Source: Lachnospiraceae bacterium 10-1 (GTDB lineage: Bacteria > Bacillota > Clostridia > Lachnospirales > Lachnospiraceae). From it: DNA of 64,000 nt. The stretch is from positions 308,990 to 372,989 of the forward strand of contig KE159799.1 in NCBI GenBank assembly GCA_000403495.2, written 5' to 3'. Both the position numbers and the translations under genes were made by a program. Positions 52,143-62,292 of this stretch are shown piece after piece. Numbering within the stretch: position 1 is the stretch's first letter; each line of letters begins with the position of its first letter. The notes under the pieces were generated by a model. The model did not search any database, had not been told where the DNA came from, and was given only the letters and a program-made list of their open reading frames with translations.

Positions 52143-54004
52143 TCTAAGTTTCTTATTTCCTTTTTTATTCTTTCCGTGATCCTTTCGGCACTGATTCCAA
52201 GTTCCTGCTTTAACAGATCAACATTTCCATGCTCTACATATTCGTCAGGAATAGCAACTGTTAACAGTTTCGTTTCCGTCTTCAGGCTGCTCATAGCGTC
52301 CCTGACCTTTTCTCCATAGCCGCCGCTGGCCACGTTTTCCTCCATTGTAACCACAAGCTTATGATTTTCAGCCGCCCATGTTACAGCCTCTAAATCAATA
52401 GGTTTAACAAATCTGGCATTGATCACACTGCATTTATGCCCTTCTGCATTTAGTGCTGCCTTAACTTCTGCAGCAGTTTTTACCATGCTTCCTACCGCCA
52501 TCAGACAGATTTCTCCTTCTGCATAAAGAAGCTCGGACCTGCCAAGTTCAATAGCTGCACGATACTCTTTAAGTCCTGCATAAGCCTCTCCTCTGGGATA
52601 ACGTATGGCAGCCGGCTTTCCAAGACTGACCGCAAACTTAACCATGTCGGACAGCTCCCATTTATTTTTTGGCGCCATAATATGCATTCCAGGTATGGAG
52701 GACAAATAAGACAAATCAAAAATGCCTTGATGGGTTTCCCCATCGCTTCCAACCAGGCCTGCCCTGTCAATTGCAAAAACTACCGGAAGGTTTTGAATAC
52801 ATACATCATGGAGAATCTGATCATATGCCCTCTGTAAAAAAGAAGAATAAATTGCCACTACAGGTTTTAACCCCCCTACTGCAAGGCCTGCTGCAAAGGT
52901 AACCGCATGTTCTTCTGCAATTCCCACATCAAAAAATCTTTCCGGATACATATTTCTAAAACGTTTAAGACCTGTTCCATCGGGCATGGCAGCTGTAATT
53001 GCAACTACCTTTTCATCCCTTGCTCCTAATTTAGTCATAACTGTGGAAAAAACATCCGTATAATTTGCCGTATTTCTTGGGTTTGCAGGCAGTCCTGTAC
53101 CTACATCAAAAGGCTCTGCACCGTGAAATCTTGCCGGATGCCGCTCTGCAGGCGCAAATCCTTTTCCTTTTTCAGTGATCACATGAACGATCACTGCGTT
53201 TCTGATCCTTCTTGCCTCCTGAAATATTCTCACCATTGCAGGAATATCATGTCCGTCCACTGGTCCTAAGTATGTAATTCCCATATCTTCAAAGAACATT
53301 CCCGGAACCACTAAATGCTTAAAACTGCTTTTTGCCTTACGGATGCTTTCCACCACCTTATTTCCTTTGGGAATCTCCTTTAAGGTATTGTATACGCCTT
53401 CTTTAATGTCCAGATAAGCATTAGCGGTTCTTACATTGTTTAAATATTTAGATACACCGCCCACATTTTCTGATATGGACATATTATTATCATTAAGAAC
53501 AATTATAAAATTGGTTTCCAGTTTTGCCGCATTATTAAGCGCCTCATAGGCCATGCCGCCTGTCAATGAACCGTCTCCTATTACGGAAACTATAGTCTGG
53601 CTGCCCCCTTGTAAATCTCTTGCCTTTACCAATCCCAGACCGGCAGAAATTGAAGTGGAACTATGCCCTGTGTCAAAGCAGTCGCAGTCGCTTTCCTTAC
53701 GCTTGGGAAAACCGCTCATCCCTCCAAACTTGCGAAGCGACTCAAATCCGTCCCGTCGTCCTGTCAAAAGCTTATGGGTATAAGACTGATGCCCCACATC
53801 CCAAATCAGCTTGTCCTCCGGAAGGTTTAAAAACAAATGCAGGGCCATCGTTAATTCCACTGCCCCTAAGTTAGAGCCCAAATGCCCTCCTGTACGAGAA
53901 ATTTTTTCAATCAGAAAATCTCTTATTTCCTGGGCAAGCTCCTTATATTCCGATGCATCTATATTTTTAATATCATTGACACCTTTGATTCGATCAAGCA
54001 GCAT
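52139..54004 (-). CDS. dxs: 1-deoxy-D-xylulose-5-phosphate synthase
   Basis: 621 residues; first step of the MEP isoprenoid pathway from pyruvate and glyceraldehyde 3-phosphate. Thiamine diphosphate motif GDGSLTGGMAYEALNNAAK, HVITEKGKGFAPAE, the catalytic Glu in IAEEHAVTFAAG, and the transketolase C-terminal domain from about 495. Together with ispA upstream it makes prenyl precursors. GGGGAG before the ATG. Confidence 0.96.
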   Translation of the reverse strand: MLLDRIKGVNDIKNIDASEYKELAQEIRDFLIEKISRTGGHLGSNLGAVELTMALHLFLNLPEDKLIWDVGHQSYTHKLLTGRRDGFESLRKFGGMSGFPKRKESDCDCFDTGHSSTSISAGLGLVKARDLQGGSQTIVSVIGDGSLTGGMAYEALNNAAKLETNFIIVLNDNNMSISENVGGVSKYLNNVRTANAYLDIKEGVYNTLKEIPKGNKVVESIRKAKSSFKHLVVPGMFFEDMGITYLGPVDGHDIPAMVRIFQEARRIRNAVIVHVITEKGKGFAPAERHPARFHGAEPFDVGTGLPANPRNTANYTDVFSTVMTKLGARDEKVVAITAAMPDGTGLKRFRNMYPERFFDVGIAEEHAVTFAAGLAVGGLKPVVAIYSSFLQRAYDQILHDVCIQNLPVVFAIDRAGLVGSDGETHQGIFDLSYLSSIPGMHIMAPKNKWELSDMVKFAVSLGKPAAIRYPRGEAYAGLKEYRAAIELGRSELLYAEGEICLMAVGSMVKTAAEVKAALNAEGHKCSVINARFVKPIDLEAVTWAAENHKLVVTMEENVASGGYGEKVRDAMSSLKTETKLLTVAIPDEYVEHGNVDLLKQELGISAERITERIKKEIRNLE

Positions 54005-54042
54005 AACACAACTCCCCTCTTCTTCTGTTCCGATTTATCGCC

Positions 54043-54942
54043 TTATTTTTCTCTGGTGATCAAAGAATTTACAAGTTCCTCTAAAAATTCGTTTCGGTTT
54101 TCAAAGGAAGAAAGAATGGAAATAGCCTCCTTTGACAGCTTTTTCACTTCCTCTTTTGATTCCTCTAATCCATGAAGCGCTACATAGGTTAGCTTACTGT
54201 TCTTTTCATCACTGCCAACCGGCTTTCCTAAAACTTCCGTAGTACTGGTAACATCCAGAATATCATCCTGTATCTGAAAAGCAATTCCGATATTATAAGC
54301 TGCCTTTTCCATTGCCCCAACACTTTTTTCATCAGCTCCTGCCAGTACAGCTCCTATCATCATGGCTGCCTGTATCAATGCCGCTGTTTTGTTTTCATGG
54401 ATAAACAATAGAAGCTGCCTGGTCATCTGCATGCCATCTTCTGCTTCTATATCAGCACACTGCCCTCCGATCATTCCATGGATGCCGGCCTTTTGCCCTA
54501 AAATCTTAAGCGCTCTGGCTGTCCGCTTCATTTCCTCCTGACTCTCTGCCAGGTCAAAGGCTGAAGCTGCTGTTTCAAATGCAAGGTTAAGAAGGCCATC
54601 TCCGGCAAGCACTGCCATTCCATCCCCATAAACCTTCCATGTGGTTTTTCGTCCTCTTCGATATTCATCATTATCCATTGCTGGCAGATCATCATGTACC
54701 AGAGAATAATTATGGATCATTTCAAGTGCTGCCATAAAAGGCTCTATCTTTCTGCCGTTTCCTCCAAATAAAAGAAAACATTCTTCCATCAGTATAGGAC
54801 GCAGCCTCTTGCCCCCAGCCATCACACTGTAGCTCATAGCCTCTATAAGTCTGCTTTGATAACCACTTTCTTCCGGCAGATATTCTTTTAAAATATTTTC
54901 TGCCCGTTCAATTTTTTGCGTTAATTTTTTATCAAAATTCAT
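54043..54942 (-). CDS. ispA: Polyprenyl (farnesyl) diphosphate synthase
   Basis: 299 residues. First Asp-rich motif HDDLPAMDNDEYRRG near residue 83 and second Asp-rich motif QIQDDILD. It elongates isoprenyl diphosphate chains; FPP is the most likely product but chain length was not derived. The start at 54942 follows GGAG by six bases and overlaps the end of xseB by 11 nt. Confidence 0.92.
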   Translation of the reverse strand: MNFDKKLTQKIERAENILKEYLPEESGYQSRLIEAMSYSVMAGGKRLRPILMEECFLLFGGNGRKIEPFMAALEMIHNYSLVHDDLPAMDNDEYRRGRKTTWKVYGDGMAVLAGDGLLNLAFETAASAFDLAESQEEMKRTARALKILGQKAGIHGMIGGQCADIEAEDGMQMTRQLLLFIHENKTAALIQAAMMIGAVLAGADEKSVGAMEKAAYNIGIAFQIQDDILDVTSTTEVLGKPVGSDEKNSKLTYVALHGLEESKEEVKKLSKEAISILSSFENRNEFLEELVNSLITREK

Positions 54943-55150
54943 GAGTTTCTCCATCCTCATTCAGCACCAGTACCTTTTTTTCAACCCGGTCAATGGCCTG
55001 ATTACACTTTTTCAAAAGTTCCATACCTTCCTTATAAATTCTGAAAGATTCCTCCAAAGAAATTTCTTCCTGCTCTAACGCTGCAACAGTCTCTTCAAGC
55101 TGCTCAAAGGCTTCTTCAAGACCAGGTTCTTTCCCTTTTGTTTCCTGCAT
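54932..55150 (-). CDS. xseB: Exodeoxyribonuclease VII small subunit
   Basis: 72 residues, with the family pattern FEQLEETVAALEQEEISLEE and FRIYKEGMELLKKCNQAI, two helices. Binds XseA to form exonuclease VII. It lies 17 nt downstream of xseA and overlaps ispA. Confidence 0.93.
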   Translation of the reverse strand: MQETKGKEPGLEEAFEQLEETVAALEQEEISLEESFRIYKEGMELLKKCNQAIDRVEKKVLVLNEDGETHEF

Positions 55151-55167
55151 TTTAATGCTCCTTTCAT

Positions 55168-56391
55168 TTAAGTCTGCTTAAGCTCAGGATATTTTGCAGT
55201 TACATCCGCCTCTATTCTGCCATTTTTAACAAAAATCTGCAGTGGTTCGCCAACATTTACCCTGTTAATGTCTGTTACGGTTCTTCCTTCTTTATCTGAA
55301 ACAAAAGAATATCCCTGATTTAATTTATCCAAAGGCGACAATCCTTTTAATTTTTCTATATATAAAGCCAGCCTGTGCCTTTTATTCACAATTATGTTTT
55401 TCATGGACATATTAAGACGTTCTTCCAGGCTGATTGCATAAGTTCTCTTTTCTCTTATTTTTCCCATAGGGCTGTTCTTTTTTAGCTGCGTATCCAATGT
55501 CTTTAGCTGGGCCTTCCTTAACTGAAGTATTCCCTGAATCTGACGGTTAAGTACCGTCCGATATCCTTCTAACCGGCCTAATAAAAGAGCAATATCATAA
55601 ACCGCAAGCTCTGCTGCCGCTGAAGGCGTAGGTGCCCGCAGATCAGCTACATAATCTATAATTGTAGTATCTGTTTCATGCCCCACCGCAGATATAACAG
55701 GTACGCTGCAGTCAAAAACTGCCTGCGCCACCACTTCTTCATTAAATGCCCATAAATCTTCAATCGAACCTCCGCCGCGCCCAACGATCATCACATCCAC
55801 CGCTCTGCGCTCAAGCTCCTTAATCCCCTTAACAATGCTTGCTGCAGCCGCTTCTCCCTGTACAATAGCCGGATATAGTATAAGCTGCACATAAGGGTTT
55901 CTTCTGGTTGATATATTAATGATATCTCTGACAGCCGCCCCTGTAGATGCTGTAACAATACCAACGGTTTTTACAAATCTTGGAATAGACTTTTTATATT
56001 CCGGAGCAAACATTCCTCTCTCAAGCAGGTCCTGCTTTAACTGCTCAAATTTTTCGTAAAGCGCTCCTGCTCCATCCTGGCAGATTTCTTTTGCATATAA
56101 CTGATACTTACCGTCCCTTTCATATACATCAATGGTGCCCCGCGCTACTATCTGCATACCTTCACTCATCCGAAATGCAAGACCGGAACGGTTCCCTGCA
56201 AACATCACGCAGGAAATCGTTCCTTTTCCATCCTTTAATGTAAAATAAATATGCCCTGAAGAATGATATTTACAATTACTTACCTCACCTTTAACAGAAA
56301 GGTCCTGAAGCAGAAAATCCTGCACAAACATATTTTTAATATATGAATTTACCTGCCCAACCGAATAAACATTCTGCATGTTTATAACCAT
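55168..56391 (-). CDS. xseA: Exodeoxyribonuclease VII large subunit
   Basis: 407 residues. N-terminal OB fold (residues 10-105, with LQDLSVKGEVSNCKYHSSGH), a catalytic core with GIVTASTGAAVRDI and VGRGGGSIEDLWAFN, then coiled-coil helices. Single-strand DNA exonuclease in repair. Two Met codons (1 and 5) are possible starts; the ribosome site AAGGA is close to the first. Confidence 0.94.
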   Translation of the reverse strand: MVINMQNVYSVGQVNSYIKNMFVQDFLLQDLSVKGEVSNCKYHSSGHIYFTLKDGKGTISCVMFAGNRSGLAFRMSEGMQIVARGTIDVYERDGKYQLYAKEICQDGAGALYEKFEQLKQDLLERGMFAPEYKKSIPRFVKTVGIVTASTGAAVRDIINISTRRNPYVQLILYPAIVQGEAAAASIVKGIKELERRAVDVMIVGRGGGSIEDLWAFNEEVVAQAVFDCSVPVISAVGHETDTTIIDYVADLRAPTPSAAAELAVYDIALLLGRLEGYRTVLNRQIQGILQLRKAQLKTLDTQLKKNSPMGKIREKRTYAISLEERLNMSMKNIIVNKRHRLALYIEKLKGLSPLDKLNQGYSFVSDKEGRTVTDINRVNVGEPLQIFVKNGRIEADVTAKYPELKQT

Positions 56392-56445
56392 GTTCCTTTC
56401 CGTGCATATTACAATTAAAATCTACAATTCTACATCATATCCGTC

Positions 56446-56844
56446 CTATGCAAACTTGGCCAGCACCCCGTTTACAAATGCCGGCGAGGAATCCTGGCCA
56501 AATTTCTTGGCCAGCTCAACCGCCTCATTAATTGCAACGCTGGTAGGTATCTCTTCATCAAACACAATTTCATAAACAGCAAGACGCAGTATGGTAAGAT
56601 CTACTTTTCCCATACGCCCTGTATCCCATCCCTGTACTTTTTCATTCAAAGACTGGTCAATTCCCTCTAATTTTTCAATTATTTTATTGAATTTCTCACT
56701 AATTGCCATATTCTCTTTCTGATCTGAAACATTTTCCTCATCTTCAAAGAAAAATGCTTCCTGCTGTGGCAGTTCTTCCCTTGAATTAAATTCTACACGA
56801 AATAGCAGCTTAAAGAGCTGCTCCCTCATTTCTCTTCTGCTCAT
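56446..56844 (-). CDS. nusB: Transcription antitermination factor NusB
   Basis: 132 residues, all helical; SRREMREQLFKLLFR at the start, VDLTILRLAVYEI and SVAINEAVELAKKFG near the end. Binds boxA RNA with S10 for rRNA antitermination. The position between asp23 and xseA is conserved in Clostridia. Confidence 0.95.
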   Translation of the reverse strand: MSRREMREQLFKLLFRVEFNSREELPQQEAFFFEDEENVSDQKENMAISEKFNKIIEKLEGIDQSLNEKVQGWDTGRMGKVDLTILRLAVYEIVFDEEIPTSVAINEAVELAKKFGQDSSPAFVNGVLAKFA

Positions 56845-56861
56845 AAATATCCACCTTGTGC

Positions 56862-57248
56862 TTATTTATCCTTCTGCATACTAACTCCGGCAATGCGGAT
56901 ATCTACATCTGAAACCTCAAGTCCTGTCATGTTCTCTACCGTAGACTTTACCTTTTCCTGAACTCTCTGTGAAATTGCCGGAATATTGTACCCATACTCA
57001 ACAATAAGGGCAAGATACGTTTTAACTCTCTTTCCAATTACTTCTACTCTGACACCCTTAGCTAAGTTCTTCACTCCCATTTTACTCATTAATTCATTAC
57101 TGATATTACCAGCCATTGCCGCAACTCCTTCCACTTCAGTCGCTGCAAGCCCCGCAATCATTGCCACCACGTCATCTGCAATCTTGACAGTTCCTAAATC
57201 TTCATCTTCCTGTAAAACATATGTGTTCTGCTCAATAGTTTTCTCCAT
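56862..57248 (-). CDS. Asp23/Gls24 family envelope stress protein
   Basis: 128 residues from the ATG at 57248, with AAGGA eight bases upstream; the longer frame to 57365 lacks similarity in its first 39 codons and overlaps the next gene region. The core reads IADDVVAMIAGLAATEVEGV and LALIVEYGYNIP. Membrane-associated envelope protein of unclear job, standard neighbour of nusB. Confidence 0.9.
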   Translation of the reverse strand: MEKTIEQNTYVLQEDEDLGTVKIADDVVAMIAGLAATEVEGVAAMAGNISNELMSKMGVKNLAKGVRVEVIGKRVKTYLALIVEYGYNIPAISQRVQEKVKSTVENMTGLEVSDVDIRIAGVSMQKDK

Positions 57249-57361
57249 AATAACGTTCCTTTCCATCTTTCTATTGCAAGCCCTAATATAGTTTATCATA
57301 TCAAAATTTAAACTTTTTGCATAGTCCCAGCGAAAAAATCCTTTTCTTACATTATAATAAT

Positions 57362-58630
57362 TCACAGCCAGAAGCTTAAACTAAGCTGATCCTTATTTTC
57401 TGCATAGGAAACCGTTCCTTCCTGCGTATTTAGATAATGGAAAATTCCCTGTTCCTCAATTAAATATCTGATCATTTCATCATATACAAGGCTGTTAATA
57501 CATTTTAATGTCACATAAGTGCTTCCCTGATCATACGCCTTCCTGAAAACTTCCTCAAGTTTCTCCTTATCAAGCCAGTTAAAATAAAGCCCTTCTCTGA
57601 TGTAATAATTATCTTCCATTGAATTACAACGTGGAACAGGAACAATTTCCTCTATGGTATGCGTTCTTTCCATCTGTTCGGTGGTAACACATAAATAATC
57701 ATAATTAATGGGCGGAATACTGCCCGCCATCTGTTCACCATTTCCCTCTACGATTTGATAAGAAGCATCTCCCCATGTAGTATCTACATAATAGTAATTT
57801 CCATCCAGCTTAACCAGATTCCATGCATGTCCTTCTCCGCTTGCCACTCTTCCCATAACTAAAGTTGCTTCAATTCCTGCCTTATTAAACAGATACTGAG
57901 TGGCTTTTGCATAGCCTTGGCAAACGCTCTTTTGATAAATAAACACGGAACAGATATTTTGATTGTCGGCTACTTTCGCATCATATTCCGTCTGAGTGAT
58001 AATATATTCATAAATATATTTGGCTATTTCATACTGATCCATCCCTGCCTGTATGCCGGATAAACATTTTTCAACATATTGAGCAATCTGCCCCTGGCGT
58101 ATCGCTGCTTCTTCCGGCGACACATTATAGGTACCTGAAAAGGTTATCTTTTTCACCATATCGCCTAATGTATACCTGGTAAAAGTGTATCCATCCACAT
58201 AGAAAATTTCCGGATGATCATTCAGCACACACTGGAATACTTTTTCTATCATATCCGTTTCCACACAAGATAACGCAATGCCACTTTCAAACTCCTGTAA
58301 TATCTGTAGGATTTCCGCATAGACGATCTGTTCTTCCTCGCTCAGGCTGTTGTAATAAAAAAGCCCCGTCTGTCTGCTTCTGACATAATTCGTGTCAGAA
58401 GCAGGAATTTCATAAATGCCATTTAATTCTTCCAGATCTGTTTCCTGTTTATCCGATTCAGCAAGAAGGCCTTCTTCCTCTGCATCCTTTCTTGACATTA
58501 CCTGATTCTGACTGCTGCTATTAAGTTGTTCTTTACTATTTTCCTGCTCATCTCGGCTGCCTGAACTGTTACAACCAGTCAATAATATGAGACTTAGCAA
58601 AATTAAAACAAATATTTTTTTTGGGTTCAT
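57362..58630 (-). CDS. Transglutaminase-like lipoprotein
   Basis: 422 residues. Lipoprotein signal with lipobox LLTGC (Cys20), a Ser/Gln/Asn-rich linker to about residue 60, then a transglutaminase-core domain with the catalytic Cys in [14 protein letters not shown], His in [11 protein letters not shown] and Asp in YYVDTTWGD, all intact. Such proteins act on envelope peptides or proteins, as proteases or cross-linkers. The ATG directly follows the prfC stop, so it is translated with prfC. Confidence 0.85.
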   Translation of the reverse strand: MNPKKIFVLILLSLILLTGCNSSGSRDEQENSKEQLNSSSQNQVMSRKDAEEEGLLAESDKQETDLEELNGIYEIPASDTNYVRSRQTGLFYYNSLSEEEQIVYAEILQILQEFESGIALSCVETDMIEKVFQCVLNDHPEIFYVDGYTFTRYTLGDMVKKITFSGTYNVSPEEAAIRQGQIAQYVEKCLSGIQAGMDQYEIAKYIYEYIITQTEYDAKVADNQNICSVFIYQKSVCQGYAKATQYLFNKAGIEATLVMGRVASGEGHAWNLVKLDGNYYYVDTTWGDASYQIVEGNGEQMAGSIPPINYDYLCVTTEQMERTHTIEEIVPVPRCNSMEDNYYIREGLYFNWLDKEKLEEVFRKAYDQGSTYVTLKCINSLVYDEMIRYLIEEQGIFHYLNTQEGTVSYAENKDQLSLSFWL

Positions 58631-60223
58631 TTAATCACGTCCAAATTCAGATAATATCAATCCTTCATTCCGGTCCAAAGTCATCCCCACACTCCATGCA
58701 TTGATAAAAAGTAAAAGCGGATTGCCCTTTAGATCCTTAATCTTCTTCATGTCAGAAGTACCTACAAGCCTGCCTAAATCAATATCCTTATTTTCAATCC
58801 ATCTGATATGCTCGTAAGGTAAATTTTCCAGTTTAATTTCTACGTTGTATTCATTTTCCAAGCGGTATTTTAATACATCAAATTGAAGAACTCCCACAAC
58901 ACCAACAATAATTTCTTCCATTCCTGTGTTAAATTCCTGAAAAATCTGAATTGCACCTTCCTGGGCAATCTGGGTAATTCCCTTTACAAACTGTTTCCTT
59001 TTCATGGTATCCACCTGTCTCACCCTTGCAAAATGTTCCGGTGCAAAAGTAGGAATCCCTTCATATCGAAACTGTTCTTTAGGCATACAAAGTGTATCAC
59101 CAATGGAAAAAATTCCCGGATCAAACACACCGATAATATCTCCCGCATAAGCTTCTTCCAGTATTTTTCTCTCACTTGCCATGATCTGCTGAGGCTGTGA
59201 AAGACGCATCACCTTACCGCCCTGCACATGCTTTACCTCCATGCTGGCCTCATACTTTCCGGAGCAGATTCTCATAAAAGCAATTCTGTCCCTGTGCGCC
59301 TTATTCATATTAGCCTGAATTTTAAACACAAATGCTGAAAATTCCTGTTCAGTAGGTAAAATCAGTCCGGCATCTGATTTTCTTGGAAGGGGTGTAGTGG
59401 TCATTTTAAGAAAATGCTGGAGAAAAAACTCTACTCCAAAGTTGGTAAGTGCTGAGCCAAAAAATACCGGAGTCAGTTCACCTGCCTGTACCAATTCCAG
59501 ATCAAATTCGGCACTGGCACCATCTAAAAGATCTATCTCGTCAATCAAAGTATCAGCCGCTTCCTCTCCAATTACCGGCACCAGCGCTGCCTTATCTTTT
59601 ACGGATATTTCTTTGGTTTCACCTTCCTTCGTTCCTTTTGCAGTATCAGAATAGGTAATTATACACTGCCTGTCCCTGTCATAAACGCCTTTAAATCGTT
59701 TACCGGAGCCTATAGGCCAATTCACCGGGCAGGTTGCAATCCCAAGTTCCTTTTCAATCTCATCCAATAGTTCAAAGGTATCATTGGCATCCCTGTCCAT
59801 TTTGTTAATGAAAGTAAAAATGGGAATCTTTCGCATCACACATACTTTAAATAATTTTCTTGTCTGAGCTTCCACACCTTTTGATCCATCAATTACCATT
59901 ACTGCTGAATCTGCTGCCATCAGTGTTCTGTAAGTATCCTCCGAGAAGTCCTGATGTCCCGGCGTGTCCAAAATGTTAATGCAGAAATCATCATACTCAA
60001 ACTGTAAAACCGAAGAAGTAACCGAAATACCTCTTTCTTTTTCAATTTCCATCCAGTCAGAAACCGCATGTCTTGCCGTGGCCTTTCCTTTCACGCTTCC
60101 TGCAAGATTAATGGCTCCCCCATATAAAAGAAACTTCTCTGTTAATGTGGTCTTGCCTGCATCCGGATGAGAAATAATCGCAAAAGTCCTTCTTCTGTTT
60201 ATCTCATGATCGTAATTACTCAT
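58631..60223 (-). CDS. prfC: Peptide chain release factor 3
   Basis: 530-residue translational GTPase that recycles RF1/RF2. G1 SHPDAGKTTLTEK, the RF3-specific GAINLAGSVKGKATARHAVS, G3 DTPGHQDFSEDT, G4 NKMDRDA, then domain III near the C-terminus. Of Firmicutes, mainly Clostridia carry it. AAAGGA before the ATG. Confidence 0.95.
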   Translation of the reverse strand: MSNYDHEINRRRTFAIISHPDAGKTTLTEKFLLYGGAINLAGSVKGKATARHAVSDWMEIEKERGISVTSSVLQFEYDDFCINILDTPGHQDFSEDTYRTLMAADSAVMVIDGSKGVEAQTRKLFKVCVMRKIPIFTFINKMDRDANDTFELLDEIEKELGIATCPVNWPIGSGKRFKGVYDRDRQCIITYSDTAKGTKEGETKEISVKDKAALVPVIGEEAADTLIDEIDLLDGASAEFDLELVQAGELTPVFFGSALTNFGVEFFLQHFLKMTTTPLPRKSDAGLILPTEQEFSAFVFKIQANMNKAHRDRIAFMRICSGKYEASMEVKHVQGGKVMRLSQPQQIMASERKILEEAYAGDIIGVFDPGIFSIGDTLCMPKEQFRYEGIPTFAPEHFARVRQVDTMKRKQFVKGITQIAQEGAIQIFQEFNTGMEEIIVGVVGVLQFDVLKYRLENEYNVEIKLENLPYEHIRWIENKDIDLGRLVGTSDMKKIKDLKGNPLLLFINAWSVGMTLDRNEGLILSEFGRD

Positions 60224-60276
60224 GTATTTTTCCTTTCCATGTATCTCATTTTTCTATTCTTTACTATAAATGCCTC

Positions 60277-61428
60277 TTATAATACAGATTGGCCGGAAAT
60301 ATTTCCTTCTATTCCCAAAAACTTAAGTACCGTGGCACCAATATCTGCAAATGTATCTCTGGTTCCTAAGTTAACAGGCTTAATATTTTTACTATAAATA
60401 AGAAGCGGCGTATGTTCTCTGGAATGATCCGTAGAAACCACATATCCCGGATCACATCCATGATCCGCAGTAATCATCAAAACATCCTCTTCCCGAAGCT
60501 TTCCCATGATCCGGGGTAATGCGGCATCAAACTCTGCCAGCGCCCGAGCATAGCCTTCTATGTCATTTCTGTGTCCGTAAAGCATGTCATAATCCACCAG
60601 ATTAATAAAACACAGTCCTTCAAAGTCCTCTTCCAGATATGCAATGGTTTTCTCTATGCCATCTGTATTTCCATTGGTATAAACATAGGAAGTAATTCCC
60701 CGTCCTGCAAAAATATCCCTGATCTTTCCTACACCGATCACTTCTTTGCCGGCTTTTTTTATCACATCCAGCATAGTTTGTGCCGGCGGCTCTAAAGAAT
60801 AATCATGTCTTCCTGATGTTCTTTGATAATTTCCACTTTCCCCTGCAAATGGTCTTGCTATCACTCTGCCCACGCCATGCTTTCCGCATAATAGTTCCCT
60901 TGCCATCCGGCAGTATTCATAAAGCGTATCTACCGGCACCACATCCTCATGGGCTGCAATTTGGAATACACTGTCCGCAGATGTGTATACAATAAGCTTT
61001 CCTGTTTTTACATGTTCATCTCCGAACTCTTTGATTACTTCCGTTCCTGAATATGGCCGGTTGCACAAAATCCCTCTTCCTGTCATCTGGATGAACGGAT
61101 CTAGAATCTCCTCCGGAAAGCCATCCGGGTAAACCGGAAGCGGCTCTTTTGATATAACGCCGGCTATCTCCCAATGTCCTATGGTGGTATCCTTTCCCTT
61201 TGACGCTTCCCTCATTCTTCCGTAAACTGCCTCAGGTGATGCTGTACCTTCCTTCCAATCAACGCCATCAATATTAAACAATCCCAGTTGTTCCATGTTT
61301 GGCATGTGGAAACAGGAGCCCTTTGCCGCAGACTTAAGAGTGTTAGTTCCCTCATCTCCAAACTCTGCCGCATCCTCCATAGCACCTATTCCCACGCTGT
61401 CCAAAACAATTAAAAAGACTCTTTTCAT
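60277..61428 (-). CDS. deoB: Phosphopentomutase
   Basis: 383 residues of the alkaline phosphatase superfamily; interconverts ribose 1- and 5-phosphate in nucleoside use. Metal and phospho-Thr region in VLDSVGIGAMED and GEGTNTL-type motif (GDEGTNTL), with the second metal cluster in ADHGCDPG and TDHSREHTPLL. Located between spoIIIAH and prfC without other deo genes. Confidence 0.95.
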   Translation of the reverse strand: MKRVFLIVLDSVGIGAMEDAAEFGDEGTNTLKSAAKGSCFHMPNMEQLGLFNIDGVDWKEGTASPEAVYGRMREASKGKDTTIGHWEIAGVISKEPLPVYPDGFPEEILDPFIQMTGRGILCNRPYSGTEVIKEFGDEHVKTGKLIVYTSADSVFQIAAHEDVVPVDTLYEYCRMARELLCGKHGVGRVIARPFAGESGNYQRTSGRHDYSLEPPAQTMLDVIKKAGKEVIGVGKIRDIFAGRGITSYVYTNGNTDGIEKTIAYLEEDFEGLCFINLVDYDMLYGHRNDIEGYARALAEFDAALPRIMGKLREEDVLMITADHGCDPGYVVSTDHSREHTPLLIYSKNIKPVNLGTRDTFADIGATVLKFLGIEGNISGQSVL

Positions 61429-61530
61429 CAGGGTATCCCTTTCTTATCCATTACAATCAAACATTCATAAAAATGTTCCTATCATTTCTCCTGTAATAGG
61501 ATACCACATTTTTCAAAATATAGCATCTAT

Positions 61531-62277
61531 TTATTCTGATGCCATAGTACTGATTACAATTGCATCCGGTGATACCCCTGTCTTGCGGATAATAATATCT
61601 TCAATCTGTGCACGCTGGGCTTCCGAAAGTTCGCTGGCATTTACTACAACATCAACACTGTCATCCGTTATGCTTACCACTACATCATCAAATCCCTTAC
61701 TCTCAAGCAGAATTTCCGCTGCTGTTTCTTTTTCAGCTATATCGGTTAATGCAATCATATTATCAACTGCTTCCTGCTTCTGCTCTTCGCTGATATTCAC
61801 GTTATTAATAATCTCCAATAAGGTTTCCTTGTTTCTAGCTCTTGTCTGTTCTTTAAGGAGTTTTGCACTGGAAAGGGCTCCTACATTCGTTGTGGAAGTA
61901 AATACGGCTTCTCCCGGCGTTTCACTGTCATTAATCTGACTTTCTGTATTTTCTGCCACTTCCTGCGTCATATTTTCAGCAAGTACTTCGTCCATTGTTT
62001 CATCCAAATAATTTTCCTGCTGCATCACAACATCCGAATCCATACTTTCAATTTCTACATAGCCAGCCTGTTCCATATCTTCATCAGATATTTCAAACAA
62101 AGCCGCAACATCTGCATCCTCTGTCTGCTGATTTTCTGAAACAATCGTATCGGATCCTGCTGTAAGTATTTCCTCCTCCGTAATCTTGCCGCCTGCAAAA
62201 TTCAGATATCCGGCAATTGCAATCATGATTGCCAACGCTGTAATCATAATCTGATTCTTTTTCACCATATTCTTCAA
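61531..62277 (-). CDS. spoIIIAH: Stage III sporulation protein AH
   Basis: 248 residues. One N-terminal membrane helix (about 9-28), an acidic Glu/Asp/Gln-rich linker of about 85 residues, and a C-terminal ring-building domain (about 135-245) of the EscJ/YscJ type that ends in TGVSPDAIVI. In Bacillus it pairs with forespore SpoIIQ to form the channel. The start is a TTG at 62277 with AAGGAG eight bases upstream; the ATG three codons later is too far from it. Confidence 0.92.
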   Translation of the reverse strand: MKNMVKKNQIMITALAIMIAIAGYLNFAGGKITEEEILTAGSDTIVSENQQTEDADVAALFEISDEDMEQAGYVEIESMDSDVVMQQENYLDETMDEVLAENMTQEVAENTESQINDSETPGEAVFTSTTNVGALSSAKLLKEQTRARNKETLLEIINNVNISEEQKQEAVDNMIALTDIAEKETAAEILLESKGFDDVVVSITDDSVDVVVNASELSEAQRAQIEDIIIRKTGVSPDAIVISTMASE

Positions 62278-62292
62278 GTCCGTGTCTCCTTC